A stretch of DNA of 64,000 nucleotides from an uncultured Granulosicoccus sp. (GTDB lineage: Bacteria; Pseudomonadota; Gammaproteobacteria; Granulosicoccales; Granulosicoccaceae), in the NCBI GenBank assembly GCA_947495035.1, contig CANLXI010000007.1, forward strand, positions 62,001 through 126,000, in the 5' to 3' direction. A program made the translations under genes and the position numbers. Each line of letters begins with the position of its first letter. The stretch's first letter is position 1. The notes below the pieces were generated by a model, which had not been told where the DNA came from, did not search any database, and saw only the letters and a list, made by a program, of their open reading frames with translations. Positions 18,468-28,528 of the stretch are shown here, piece after piece.

Positions 18468-19753
18468 AGCGAAGATCGCTGCAGGCAGATCTGAGTCGCT
18501 GGTTGTTCGTCGCAAGTCTGGCTTGTGCTGTCGTCGGTGGCTTGCTGTCTGCGGGCCTGGCGTATCTGAGTGCCGAGGAGATGCAGGACGCCATGCTGCT
18601 GGAGGTTGCTCGGTGGGTGCCCGACGGGGGGAATCAGGGCAATTTCTGGGCTCGTGAACGGGACGATGAGCAGGTGCTGGTGCAGACACTCGGCAAACGG
18701 GGCTATCTGAGACTGTCGGAAACACTCAAGCCCGGGTTTCACGACATCGAAGCGCGTGATGACTTCTGGCGAGTGCTTGTCATCAGGCCGGAAGATGGTC
18801 GTGCGCCCTATGCTGTTGCCCAGCAAACCGAACTGCGAGAGGAGCTTGCCGGCAAGAATGCGCTGTATGCGTTGTTTCCGGTCGTTGTGCTGGCTATCGG
18901 TTTTTTCCTGATTGCGCGCTGGGTTCTGTCGAGGGGTCTGAAGCCGGTACGCAAGCTGGCGGCAGAGATCGACTCGCGCGAGGCCCTGTCCCTGGCGCCA
19001 CTATCCGACCGGGGGATCGCAGAGGAAATTCTGCCCTTTACCCGGGCCATCAATCGGCTGCTGGGACGTACCCGCAAGGATATCCGCAAGCAGCAGCGTT
19101 TCATCGCCGATGCCGCTCATGAGATGCGCACGCCGGTTGCAGGCCTGAATATCCTGGCTGAGAACGTCTGTCGTGACGACACGCAGCAGAACCAGGTATT
19201 GATGAGACAGGGCCTGAAGCGCCTGGAATCTCTGGTGGCACAGTTGCTGGACCTGGCCCGCCTGCAGTTCAACGATCAGGCTCATGTAGCAATAGTGAAT
19301 GCCGATGATCTGCTTCGAGAAGTCATCGCCAGCGTCTATCCGTTGGCCATGGAGCGTCCGGTTGATCTTGGTGTGGTGCAGATCGAGAACATCAAAGTCG
19401 AAGACTTCGACCATGGCCTGTCGAAGATCTTCCGCAATGGACTGAGTAATGCCATTCGTCACATTCCGGCAAACGGACAGATCAATGTCAGTCTCTTCAC
19501 GCAAGGCTCGTACATGATTTTCCGAGTGGACGATAGCGGTCCGGGTATCGACCCTGCGGCGCTGGAGTCGGTGTTCGAGCCCTTTGACAGAGGTGCTCGG
19601 GCAGGTAATGAAGGCAATGGACTGGGCCTTGCCATCGCCAGCCAGGTCGCTGCCGTAGCAGGTGGCGAGTTGAAGGTGGAAAACCTGGCTGGACAGGGTC
19701 TCAGGTACGAGTACCGGCAACAGAGGGTTGAACTACTGTCAACGCCTGCCTAA
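18464..19753 (+). CDS. QseC-type membrane sensor histidine kinase
   Basis: The 429 residues have helix 1 at about 12-35, a periplasmic region of about 90 residues, helix 2 at about 130-152 (YALFPVVVLAIGFFLIARWV) and a HAMP-like linker. HisKA carries His219 in FIADAAHEMRTPVAGL, followed by a HATPase domain with DDSGPGIDPAALESVFEPF and GNGLGLAIASQVAA. It is the cognate kinase of the overlapping regulator gene (ATGA). The N box reads KIFRNGLSNAIRHIP, less canonical but retaining Asn. The signal is unknown. A small membrane-protein gene follows and may be a target or accessory factor. Confidence 0.94.
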   Translation: MKRRSLQADLSRWLFVASLACAVVGGLLSAGLAYLSAEEMQDAMLLEVARWVPDGGNQGNFWARERDDEQVLVQTLGKRGYLRLSETLKPGFHDIEARDDFWRVLVIRPEDGRAPYAVAQQTELREELAGKNALYALFPVVVLAIGFFLIARWVLSRGLKPVRKLAAEIDSREALSLAPLSDRGIAEEILPFTRAINRLLGRTRKDIRKQQRFIADAAHEMRTPVAGLNILAENVCRDDTQQNQVLMRQGLKRLESLVAQLLDLARLQFNDQAHVAIVNADDLLREVIASVYPLAMERPVDLGVVQIENIKVEDFDHGLSKIFRNGLSNAIRHIPANGQINVSLFTQGSYMIFRVDDSGPGIDPAALESVFEPFDRGARAGNEGNGLGLAIASQVAAVAGGELKVENLAGQGLRYEYRQQRVELLSTPA

Positions 19754-19790
19754 TTTTCACCTAAGTTGCATGCCGTAGATTGATGGGTGT

Positions 19791-19810
19791 CGGAAAGCAG
19801 AGTCTTTCCG
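19791..19810 (+). promoter_or_regulatory. 7-bp hairpin in the leader of the small membrane-protein gene
   Basis: CGGAAAG (19791-19797) and CTTTCCG (19804-19810) are separated by six bases. The element lies between the kinase stop and the start of the next gene, 40 bases before its ATG. It could be a terminator for the kinase operon, an operator for the upstream regulator or a leader structure. No T-run follows, so termination is not favoured. Confidence 0.35.
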
Positions 19811-19849
19811 GAACAAGTAATCAATCATCTGAAGAGGAAATGCAAGACA

Positions 19850-20131
19850 ATGACTCACTCAAGCGTGAACATGGAAATCAACCCGAACAAGGTGTGGAGT
19901 GACATGCCTTTGGGGGCGAAAATCGCCGGTGGTCTGGTGGCAGCGGCCTTGATGGCTGCCAGTCTGGTCGCCAGTGTGTTTCTGGCGGGGGCCGCACTGT
20001 TTGCCGCCCTGGTCATGGTGCTGTACGGCCTGATGACCCGGAAGGGCAAGAGCGGCGAGAATCCGGTTGTGGATGGTGATGTCCGGCACTCGTCGGATAT
20101 CCGGCAGAGTGACATTCAGCAGGCTCCATAG
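19850..20131 (+). CDS. Small hypothetical membrane protein downstream of the two-component pair
   Basis: A 93-residue protein with a single hydrophobic block long enough for two close helices (about residues 24-61, containing GGLVAAALMAASLVASVFLA). A short basic turn (TRKGKSG) and a polar tail follow. The ATG at 19850 is preceded by GAGG at suitable distance; an in-frame ATG at 19787 and an internal one at 19871 are alternatives. It does not match a family I can name. It lies about 95 bp past the kinase stop on the same strand, so co-regulation by that system is plausible. Confidence 0.6.
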   Translation: MTHSSVNMEINPNKVWSDMPLGAKIAGGLVAAALMAASLVASVFLAGAALFAALVMVLYGLMTRKGKSGENPVVDGDVRHSSDIRQSDIQQAP

Positions 20132-20534
20132 TCGGTGGTTTGTGATTGCCTCGCATGTGCAGATCGACGGTCTGGGACGTCCGGTAATCGGGCAACGGGT
20201 TCTGCCGGGCATTCCACTGGCTCGGCAGGAGCTGTTCACAGGCCGCAGCGACCAGGCCCGGGTGGCTGGTCGCTCTGCCGACATTCGTGTCCTTGAAGGC
20301 TGATTCGTCGTCGCCAGCAATGGCAGATCCCTTGGCACGGTTCGCTGAGTGATGAGGCTGACGTGATATCAGTGGATACCAGCAGTAACGGGCGTCACCA
20401 CATCGTGTAGATCCCGCCTCGCATTCGGGCTGACGCGGTTCATGGAGTAGTATCGAGGATTGAAACTCGGGGCGTTCGCCTGGTCAGACTGGCAGAGGAC
20501 GCCGTCCTGGAACTTTCCACACGGGGAAATGATC
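20132..20534. other. 403-bp intergenic stretch with no supported feature
   Basis: No frame has a good ribosome-binding site, homology or consistent codon bias. The aconitase promoter must lie here or shortly upstream, but I see no confident -35/-10 pair or known leader structure. Confidence 0.4.
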
Positions 20535-23300
20535 ATGAACAGTTTTGGTACTCGGTCGACGCTGGACAGCGAATCTGCGAGTTTTCAGTGTCACCGGCTG
20601 GATGTGCTGGAGGATGAATACAGAGTCAGCCGCTTGCCCTATTCGCTGAAGATCATGCTGGAGAACCTGCTCCGTAATGAAAATGGGGGTACGGTCACCT
20701 CAGCGCAGATCGAAGCGCTGCTCAGGCATGACAGTCAGTCGCCGTCCGAAGAACAGATCGCGTTCACCCCGGCTCGCGTCATTCTGCAGGACTTCACGGG
20801 AGTACCGGCGATTGTTGATCTGGCCGCCATGCGTGATGCCATCAGGCAGCTGGGAGGGGACCCCGAAACCATCAATCCGCTTGAGCGAGTCGATCTGGTC
20901 ATCGACCATTCGGTCATGGTGGACAAGTTCGGAACGCAGCAGGCGCTGGACCTGAATACCAAACTGGAATTTCAGCGCAATCGCGAACGCTATCAATTCC
21001 TGCGCTGGGGGCAGCAGGCCTTCGAGAACTTTCGCGTGGTGCCGCCGGGTACCGGTATCGTGCATCAGGTGAATCTGGAGTATCTGGCCGATGTGGTCAG
21101 TACGAAGCAGATAGACGGTGAGACTTGGATATATCCGGATACGCTGGTGGGTACCGATTCGCACACAACGATGATCAATGGCCTGGGTGTGCTGGGCTGG
21201 GGTGTCGGCGGTATCGAGGCAGAGGCGGCCATGCTGGGTCAGCCGATGTCCATGTTGATACCCGACGTCGTGGGTGTACAGCTCATCGGCAGTCTGCCCG
21301 CCGGTGCCACGGCCACCGACCTGGTGCTGAAGGTCACGCAGATGCTGCGAGAGCACGGGGTGGTTGGCAAGTTCGTCGAGTTCCACGGTGACGGACTGTC
21401 AGGCCTGCCGTTGGCGGACCGTGCCACCATCGGCAATATGGCACCGGAATACGGCGCTACCTGCGGTATCTTCCCCGTGGATGCGGAAACCCTCAAGTAC
21501 CTGGAATTGTCCGGCCGGGATGCGCAGGTACTCGAGCGGGTGGAAAGCTACGCGCGCATGCAGGGTTTGTGGCGTGAGGATGGCGCGGCGTCGGCCGAAT
21601 ACACCGAGTCCCTGACACTGAATCTGGACGAGGTAGTACCGAGTATTGCCGGACCGAAAAGGCCGCAGGACAGGATCGCCTTGCGCGACTCCGTCAGTGC
21701 ATTCCGGGACTATCTGGATGGGTATCTGGAGGACAATCGGCCGGCTGGCGAGCAGAGCTCCGCAGAGGAACCTTCCACCGAGGAGGAGTTCGTGAAGGAG
21801 GGTGGTGACAGCGCCATTGGTCACGACAAGGCAGTCGTGGCCGACGAGGTCGGTCCGCAATCGGAAACAGCGGAGAAGGGGCACGAGTTGCAGCATGGTG
21901 ATATCGTCATCGCGGCCATCACCTCCTGCACCAATACCTCCAATCCCTACGTCATGATGGCTGCCGGACTGCTGGCGAAGCGGGCCAGCGAGAAGGGGCT
22001 GACCCGTCAACCCTGGGTCAAGACCTCACTGGCCCCCGGTTCGCAGGTCGTCACCGGCTATCTGGAGGCGGCAGATCTCATGCAGCCTCTGCAGGCTCTG
22101 GGGTTCAATGTCGTGGGATTCGGGTGCACCACCTGTATCGGCAATTCCGGCCCGCTGGATGACGAGATCAGTGATGCCATCAAGCAACGCAAGCTGGTCG
22201 TCTCATCGGTATTGTCGGGCAATCGCAATTTCGAAGGGCGCATACATCAACAGGTCAGAACCAATTATCTGGCCTCGCCGCCACTGGTGGTGGCGTATGC
22301 TCTGGCAGGCTCCATGTTGCATGATTTCGACAACGATCCGCTGGGTTCCGATGCAGACGGCAACGCGGTCTATCTGAAGGACATCTGGCCTTCTCCGCAG
22401 GAAATTGCCGACCTGGTTGCCCAGCACATCAGTTCGGAGCTTTTCCGTCAGCGCTATTCGGACGTTTTCGACGGCACTGATGACTGGCATCGTCTGGATA
22501 CACCGGACGACAAGACCTATACCTGGCCCGAATCCAGTTACATCAAGCAACCGCCGTTCTTCACGGACATGACAGCGGACGTCCCCCCGCTGCAGCCCAT
22601 CGAAGCAGCGCGCTGTCTGGTCATGGTCGGGGATTCGGTGACCACTGATCACATCTCGCCAGCAGGTGCCATTGGTGCTGACAGCGCGGCCGGGCAATAC
22701 CTCGATTCGCTGGGCATCAAGCCCGGAGACTTCAACAGTTATGGATCCAGACGTGGCAACCATGAAGTGATGATGCGTGGCACCTTTGCCAATGTGCGCT
22801 TGAGAAATCTGCTGGTGCCCGGTGTCGAAGGCGGATACACGCGGCACTTTCCGGAGACCGAGACGGTCAGCATCTTCGATGCGGCAATGCAGTATCAGCA
22901 GGAAGAGGTGCCCCTGGTGGTACTGGCCGGCAAGGAATACGGTACGGGGTCCAGTCGGGACTGGGCGGCCAAGGGGGTGAGCCTGCTCGGCGTCAGGGCG
23001 GTCATCGCAGAAGGCTATGAGCGCATACATCGGTCCAATCTGGTGGGCTTTGGTGTGCTGCCCTTGCAGTTTCTTCCGGGAGAAGGGGTCGGACCTCTGG
23101 AGCTGAGTGGTGAGGAAGGCTTCACTATCTCATCGCTGGACGAGCAGCCAGACAGGGTGACGGTCAGTGCCAGCACCGGTGATGGCGAGACAAGGGAATT
23201 CGAGGCGATCGTCAGGGTGGATACGGACGTGGAATGGGACTATCTTCGCAATGGTGGCATTCTGCATTACGTGCTCAGGCAGTTGGCGGCAAAACAATGA
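20535..23300 (+). CDS. acnA: Aconitate hydratase A
   Basis: The enzyme interconverts citrate and isocitrate through cis-aconitate in the TCA cycle. The 921 residues carry the three 4Fe-4S ligands Cys465 (ITSCTNTSNP), Cys531 and Cys534 (GFGCTTCIGNSGPL), and the substrate-binding SRDWAAKG near the C-terminal swivel domain. ATGs at 20529 and 20535 both follow ACGGGG; 20535 gives the better spacing. A strongly acidic stretch of about 45 residues (roughly 405-450, AGEQSSAEEPSTEEEF and onward) is inserted just before the first cysteine motif, where usual AcnA proteins have a shorter linker. Otherwise it is complete. It is monocistronic by spacing; the channel gene follows 54 bp later. Confidence 0.96.
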   Translation: MNSFGTRSTLDSESASFQCHRLDVLEDEYRVSRLPYSLKIMLENLLRNENGGTVTSAQIEALLRHDSQSPSEEQIAFTPARVILQDFTGVPAIVDLAAMRDAIRQLGGDPETINPLERVDLVIDHSVMVDKFGTQQALDLNTKLEFQRNRERYQFLRWGQQAFENFRVVPPGTGIVHQVNLEYLADVVSTKQIDGETWIYPDTLVGTDSHTTMINGLGVLGWGVGGIEAEAAMLGQPMSMLIPDVVGVQLIGSLPAGATATDLVLKVTQMLREHGVVGKFVEFHGDGLSGLPLADRATIGNMAPEYGATCGIFPVDAETLKYLELSGRDAQVLERVESYARMQGLWREDGAASAEYTESLTLNLDEVVPSIAGPKRPQDRIALRDSVSAFRDYLDGYLEDNRPAGEQSSAEEPSTEEEFVKEGGDSAIGHDKAVVADEVGPQSETAEKGHELQHGDIVIAAITSCTNTSNPYVMMAAGLLAKRASEKGLTRQPWVKTSLAPGSQVVTGYLEAADLMQPLQALGFNVVGFGCTTCIGNSGPLDDEISDAIKQRKLVVSSVLSGNRNFEGRIHQQVRTNYLASPPLVVAYALAGSMLHDFDNDPLGSDADGNAVYLKDIWPSPQEIADLVAQHISSELFRQRYSDVFDGTDDWHRLDTPDDKTYTWPESSYIKQPPFFTDMTADVPPLQPIEAARCLVMVGDSVTTDHISPAGAIGADSAAGQYLDSLGIKPGDFNSYGSRRGNHEVMMRGTFANVRLRNLLVPGVEGGYTRHFPETETVSIFDAAMQYQQEEVPLVVLAGKEYGTGSSRDWAAKGVSLLGVRAVIAEGYERIHRSNLVGFGVLPLQFLPGEGVGPLELSGEEGFTISSLDEQPDRVTVSASTGDGETREFEAIVRVDTDVEWDYLRNGGILHYVLRQLAAKQ

Positions 23301-23353
23301 GCGCCTGCTGAGGTACGCTGACCAGCTGACGCCATCGAGAGGAAGATTCGCGG

Positions 23354-23785
23354 ATGCTGGTTCAGTTGCTGTTGGGCAGTGCCCTGATCTGCGCCACGGC
23401 GTTTGTCGCAGCACTATCGTGGTGGGGGCTTGAAGTGGTGCTGGCTCGCAGTCACAGCTGGCTGGTACGCCCCTCGCACGGCATCAAGCTCATTCTGGCC
23501 TTGTCGCTGACGATGCTCTGGACCATCGTCATGATGACGGCGTCGGTCTGGATCTGGGCGGTGGCCCTATGGCTGCTGCATATCTTCAATGAGTTCGAAA
23601 CGTCCGTCTATTTTGCACTGGTTGCCTTCACCACGCTGGGGTTCGGCGATATCCTGCTGCCTGTCGAGTGGCGCTTGCTCGGTGGTCTGGCAGCGGCCAA
23701 TGGGCTGCTGGTGTTCGGCTTGCTGACTGCCATGTTGGTCGAGACACTGACGCAGATTCGTCTGCGCCAACATGGCAGAATCTGA
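23354..23785 (+). CDS. Two-helix potassium channel-type membrane protein (Ion_trans_2)
   Basis: A 143-residue inner-membrane protein with three to four hydrophobic stretches (about 5-25, 45-78 and 105-130). The pore-loop selectivity filter reads FTTLGFGDILLP, a variant of TVGYGD, preceded by the pore helix FNEFETSVYFALVAF. No RCK/TrkA domain is attached. A GAGGAAG lies before the ATG. It may form an ungated or small K+ channel; the pore motif is the main evidence. The neighbours (aconitase and dienoyl-CoA reductase) give no functional clue. Confidence 0.85.
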   Translation: MLVQLLLGSALICATAFVAALSWWGLEVVLARSHSWLVRPSHGIKLILALSLTMLWTIVMMTASVWIWAVALWLLHIFNEFETSVYFALVAFTTLGFGDILLPVEWRLLGGLAAANGLLVFGLLTAMLVETLTQIRLRQHGRI

Positions 23786-23827
23786 CCCACGCCCTGTCTT
23801 CAATTGTCTGGCATGTCTGGCCGCTAG

Positions 23828-25900
<2,073 letters not shown>

Positions 25901-25955
25901 TCCGCTGGTCTATCATGAAGAGGCCTTTCATACCAACAAGATCAGGGGCATTCGA

Positions 25956-26258
25956 ATGCACGGAATAATCGGCAAGATCATCGCGGTGAGCGGTGGTCGG
26001 GATGCCCTTGTCAGGATCCTGCTCAAGGGCAGTCGCGACCTTCCGGGTTGCCTGAGCTACATCGTGGCGCGTGACAATTTCGATGAGGATACCGTGTGGA
26101 TAACCGAAGTCTGGGAAAGCCGTGCGGCGCATGAGCGATCCCTCGATTCCTCAGCGGTGCAGAAGGCCATTGCCGAGGGCAAACACCTGATCAGTGCATT
26201 CGGACATCGGGTTGAAACGGTCCCGGTGGGTGGACAGGATCTGCCAACAGTGGAATAG
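25956..26258 (+). CDS. YgiN-like antibiotic-biosynthesis-monooxygenase domain protein
   Basis: A 100-residue protein with a single ABM dimeric alpha-beta barrel fold: the beta strand GIIGKIIAVSGGRDALVRIL, then GCLSYIVARDNFDEDTVWIT and EVWESRAAHERSLDSSAV, which is the characteristic EvWeS-x3-h pattern. Such proteins act as quinol monooxygenases or heme/aromatic-binding enzymes; the substrate is unknown. The ATG at 25956 follows CAGGGG; a longer frame beginning at 25851 overlaps the FadH-like gene and is rejected. Its end lies only about 20 bp before the first NtrC-like site of the guanidine operon. Confidence 0.85.
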   Translation: MHGIIGKIIAVSGGRDALVRILLKGSRDLPGCLSYIVARDNFDEDTVWITEVWESRAAHERSLDSSAVQKAIAEGKHLISAFGHRVETVPVGGQDLPTVE

Positions 26259-26275
26259 GTCACCGCGCCTGATTT

Positions 26276-26292
26276 TGCACCATGAATGGTCA
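26276..26292 (+). promoter_or_regulatory. NtrC-like enhancer half of a site pair (distal)
   Basis: TGCACCATGAATGGTCA resembles the NtrC operator TGCACCA-N3-TGGTGCA, with the left arm exact but the spacing one base longer and the right arm imperfect. Its centre (26284) lies 31 bp, about three helical turns, upstream of the better site at 26308-26322. Taken alone it would be weak; the phasing supports it. Confidence 0.5.
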
Positions 26293-26307
26293 GTCGCTGC
26301 AATCAAG

Positions 26308-26322
26308 GCACCGAAATGGCGC
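26308..26322 (+). promoter_or_regulatory. NtrC-like enhancer site (proximal)
   Basis: GCACCGAAATGGCGC matches 13 of 15 positions of the classic NtrC operator GCACCAAAATGGTGC. Its centre lies about 98 bp upstream of the start point expected for the sigma-54 promoter at 26386-26402. This is very similar to the position of the enhancers of glnA in enteric bacteria. Inference: nitrogen limitation activates the guanidine operon through phosphorylated NtrC. Confidence 0.65.
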
Positions 26323-26355
26323 GTCCTGTCTGCAGTTTCATCGGTGTCACTGTTT

Positions 26356-26368
26356 CAAGTATCTGATC
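26356..26368 (-). promoter_or_regulatory. IHF-like bending site between enhancer and promoter
   Basis: On the minus strand GATCAGATACTTG matches WATCARNNNNTTR at all but the first position. It sits between the NtrC-like sites and the sigma-54 promoter, where IHF commonly bends DNA to bring the activator to the polymerase. Short degenerate sites occur by chance, so confidence is modest. Confidence 0.4.
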
Positions 26369-26385
26369 TTGTTGAAGTTCTGATT

Positions 26386-26402
26386 CTGGCATCGGTATTG
26401 CG
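26386..26402 (+). promoter_or_regulatory. Sigma-54 promoter of the guanidine operon
   Basis: CTGGCATCGGTATTGCG has the invariant GG (26388-26389) and GC (26400-26401) separated by exactly ten bases. It matches YTGGCAYR-N4-TTGCW at nearly every position. The expected transcription start is near 26412, about 55 bases before the riboswitch. The orientation and position fit the downstream nitrogen-assimilation operon. Confidence 0.75.
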
Positions 26403-26465
26403 ATATTACCGTTACAAGCACCCCTCAGTTCTTGTGGCAGTAAGCAAGTCAATCTGATCAATAGA

Positions 26466-26570
26466 GCGCTAGGGTTCCGACCGCATTTGCGGTGTCTGGT
26501 CCGAGAGCACTCGACCTCGATTCTTTGCAGCGCGAGGTTACACGGCGGGATAAAAGCCCGGGAGACCAAC
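26466..26570 (+). ncRNA. Guanidine-I riboswitch aptamer (ykkC class)
   Basis: All conserved blocks of the ykkC/guanidine-I aptamer are present in order: GCTAGGGTTCCG (26468-26479), a hairpin ACCGC-ATTT-GCGGT (26480-26493), CTGGTCCGAGAG (26496-26507), a variable stem ACCTCG/CGAGGT (26514-26519 with 26533-26538), and ACACGGCGGGATAAAAGCCC with following GGGAGA (26540-26565). This RNA class binds free guanidinium and turns on guanidine exporters or degradation genes. Here it precedes an operon of the guanidine carboxylase/carboxyguanidine deiminase type, an exact functional match. It lies in the 5' leader of the substrate-binding protein gene. Confidence 0.95.
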
Positions 26571-26627
26571 TCTGACGCAAGTCCGAGGGGAGTCCGTGTA
26601 ATCAATACGAGCAAACGAGGTCCGATC
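26571..26627 (+). promoter_or_regulatory. Riboswitch expression platform with possible ribosome-site sequestration
   Basis: Two segments can pair back into the aptamer. CCGTGTAA (26594-26601) is fully complementary to TTACACGG (26538-26545), and CGAGGTC (26616-26622), which contains the ribosome-binding site, is fully complementary to GACCTCG (26513-26519). The two helices are nested and mutually compatible, but they compete with the aptamer stem and the conserved ACACGG block. I see no U-run, so translational control appears likelier than termination. Confidence 0.5.
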
Positions 26628-27668
26628 ATGAAACGAACGACAACGCTGTTGCTGCTTGCTGCTCTGTCAGCACCTGCCCAGGCCGCCGATAAATTCAGTC
26701 TCTGCTGGTCCATCTACGTGGGCTGGATGCCCTGGGCCTACGGTGCCGAGACAGGCATTGTGGACAAGTGGGCGGATAAATACGACATCGAGATCGATGT
26801 CGTGCAGATCAACGACTACATCGAATCCATCAATCAGTACACAGCCGGGCAGTTCGATGCCTGCACCATGACCAATATGGATGCCCTGACCATACCGGCC
26901 GCTGGCGGCGTGGACAGCACGGCTCTGATCGTGGGGGACTTTTCCAATGGCAACGATGGTGTCGTGCTGAAGGGGGAGGACTCACTGGAGGCGATCCGCG
27001 GACAGCGGGTCAATCTCGTGGAACTGAGCGTTTCGCACTATCTGCTGGCCAGGGCACTGGGCTCGGTTGGCATGAGTGAGGCGGATGTCACCGTGGTCAA
27101 TACCTCGGATGCCGATATGGTGGGTATTTACGGCAGTGATGACGTGAGTTCGGTTGTGACCTGGAATCCACTGCTCAGTGAGATTGCCGCCATGCCCGAG
27201 AGCCAGGTGGTCTTCGATTCATCGGGCATTCCCGGAGAAATCATCGATCTGCTGGTGGTCAACACACAGACTCTGAACGAGCACCCCGAGCTGGGCCTGG
27301 CGCTGACCGGGGCCTGGTATGAAATCATGTCGATCATGAGTGGAGATGATGATGCCGCGCTCGAAGCCCGGCAGTTCATGGCCGAGGCGTCCGGTACCGA
27401 CCTTGCCGGCTATGACGCGCAGCTGGCGAGCACCCGGATGTTCTTCACACCAGAGGCAGCGGTGGAATTCACGGCCAGTGAGGCCTTGCCCCAGACGATG
27501 CAGTACGTCGCAGAGTTCTCCTTCGACCACGGTTTGCTGGGTGAAGGTGCCCCGGATGCGGGGTTCATCGGCATGCAGATGCCGGCGGGCAATGTCGGTA
27601 ACGAGGCCAATACCACACTGCGCTTTGATCCGAGCTACATGCAGAAAGCCGCTGACGGCGAGCTCTGA
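26628..27668 (+). CDS. NMT1/TauA-type ABC transporter substrate-binding protein, guanidine operon
   Basis: The 346-residue periplasmic protein has a clear signal peptide (MKRTTTLLLLAALSAPAQA, cleavage near AQA-AD). The mature part has the NMT1/TauA-like fold (FSLCWSIYVGWMPWAYGAE; YIESINQYTAGQFDACTMTN; VNLVELSVSHYLLARAL). This family binds nitrogen- and sulfur-containing small molecules. It is the first gene after the guanidine-I riboswitch and is followed by its permease and ATPase. I infer that it binds guanidinium or a guanidine/urea-related compound. ATG 26628 has AACGAGG seven bases upstream; longer upstream frames run through the riboswitch and are rejected. Confidence 0.92.
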   Translation: MKRTTTLLLLAALSAPAQAADKFSLCWSIYVGWMPWAYGAETGIVDKWADKYDIEIDVVQINDYIESINQYTAGQFDACTMTNMDALTIPAAGGVDSTALIVGDFSNGNDGVVLKGEDSLEAIRGQRVNLVELSVSHYLLARALGSVGMSEADVTVVNTSDADMVGIYGSDDVSSVVTWNPLLSEIAAMPESQVVFDSSGIPGEIIDLLVVNTQTLNEHPELGLALTGAWYEIMSIMSGDDDAALEARQFMAEASGTDLAGYDAQLASTRMFFTPEAAVEFTASEALPQTMQYVAEFSFDHGLLGEGAPDAGFIGMQMPAGNVGNEANTTLRFDPSYMQKAADGEL

Positions 27669-27715
27669 GAGCGCCTTCTTTCGCTGTCTCACTCCAGGGT
27701 AACAGGCCGGTAGTC

Positions 27716-28528
27716 ATGAAAAAACTGATCAATCTCAGTCCATCACCCGCGGTGAAGTGGTTGCTGGGCCTGTTGCCTTTCGTGCTGATCGTCGTGATCT
27801 ATGTGGCGGCATCGGACGCAAGGCTGGCAGAGAATCCGTCCGACAAGTTGTTGCCGTCGTTCACCAGCATGCAGGAGGCCATGAGTCGCATGGCTTTCGA
27901 GCCCAGCAAGCGTAGTGGCGATTACGTGTTCTGGACAGATACGCTGAGCAGTCTGCGGCGATTATCCATTGGTGTCGGGATTGCGGCGGTGGCGGGACTT
28001 GTCATCGGAATCGCCACCGGGGCCTTGCCGCTGGTCAATGCAGCTCTGTCACCCTTGCTGACCGTGGTGTCTCTGATTCCCTGTCTTGCGTTGCTGCCCG
28101 TGCTGTTCATCGTCCTGGGTCTGGGAGAAGTGTCGAAGATCTCGCTGATCACCATCGGAATCACCCCGTTCATCGCACGCGACATTCAGCGTCGTGCACG
28201 CGAGATTCCGGTAGAACAGCTGATCAAGGCGCAGACCCTGGGGGCCAATACGGCCCAGATCATCTCGCGCGTGTTGTTGCCGCAGTTGTTGCCCAAGCTG
28301 ATCAATTCGGTGCGACTGTCACTGGGAACCGGCTGGCTGTTCCTGATTGCGGCAGAGGCCATTGCCTCGACGGATGGTCTGGGCTACCGGATATTTCTGG
28401 TGCGTCGTTATCTGTCCATGGAGGTCATTCTGCCCTACGTGGCCTGGATCACGATACTGGCGTTTCTGTTCGATCTGTTGTTGCGCAAACTGGGTAGTCG
28501 TCTGTTTCCCTGGGAGTCTGCCGAATGA
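27716..28528 (+). CDS. ABC transporter permease (TauC/SsuC-like), guanidine operon
   Basis: A 270-residue inner-membrane protein with about six helices. The binding-protein-dependent transport signature EAA loop is at about residues 165-190 (EIPVEQLIKAQTLGANTAQI). Hydrophobic segments include WLLGLLPFVLIVVIYVAAS and VSLIPCLALLPVLFIVLGLG. It lies 47 bp after the binding-protein gene and overlaps the ATPase gene by 4 bp (ATGA). It forms the translocation channel of the presumed guanidine or urea-type importer. Confidence 0.93.
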   Translation: MKKLINLSPSPAVKWLLGLLPFVLIVVIYVAASDARLAENPSDKLLPSFTSMQEAMSRMAFEPSKRSGDYVFWTDTLSSLRRLSIGVGIAAVAGLVIGIATGALPLVNAALSPLLTVVSLIPCLALLPVLFIVLGLGEVSKISLITIGITPFIARDIQRRAREIPVEQLIKAQTLGANTAQIISRVLLPQLLPKLINSVRLSLGTGWLFLIAAEAIASTDGLGYRIFLVRRYLSMEVILPYVAWITILAFLFDLLLRKLGSRLFPWESAE

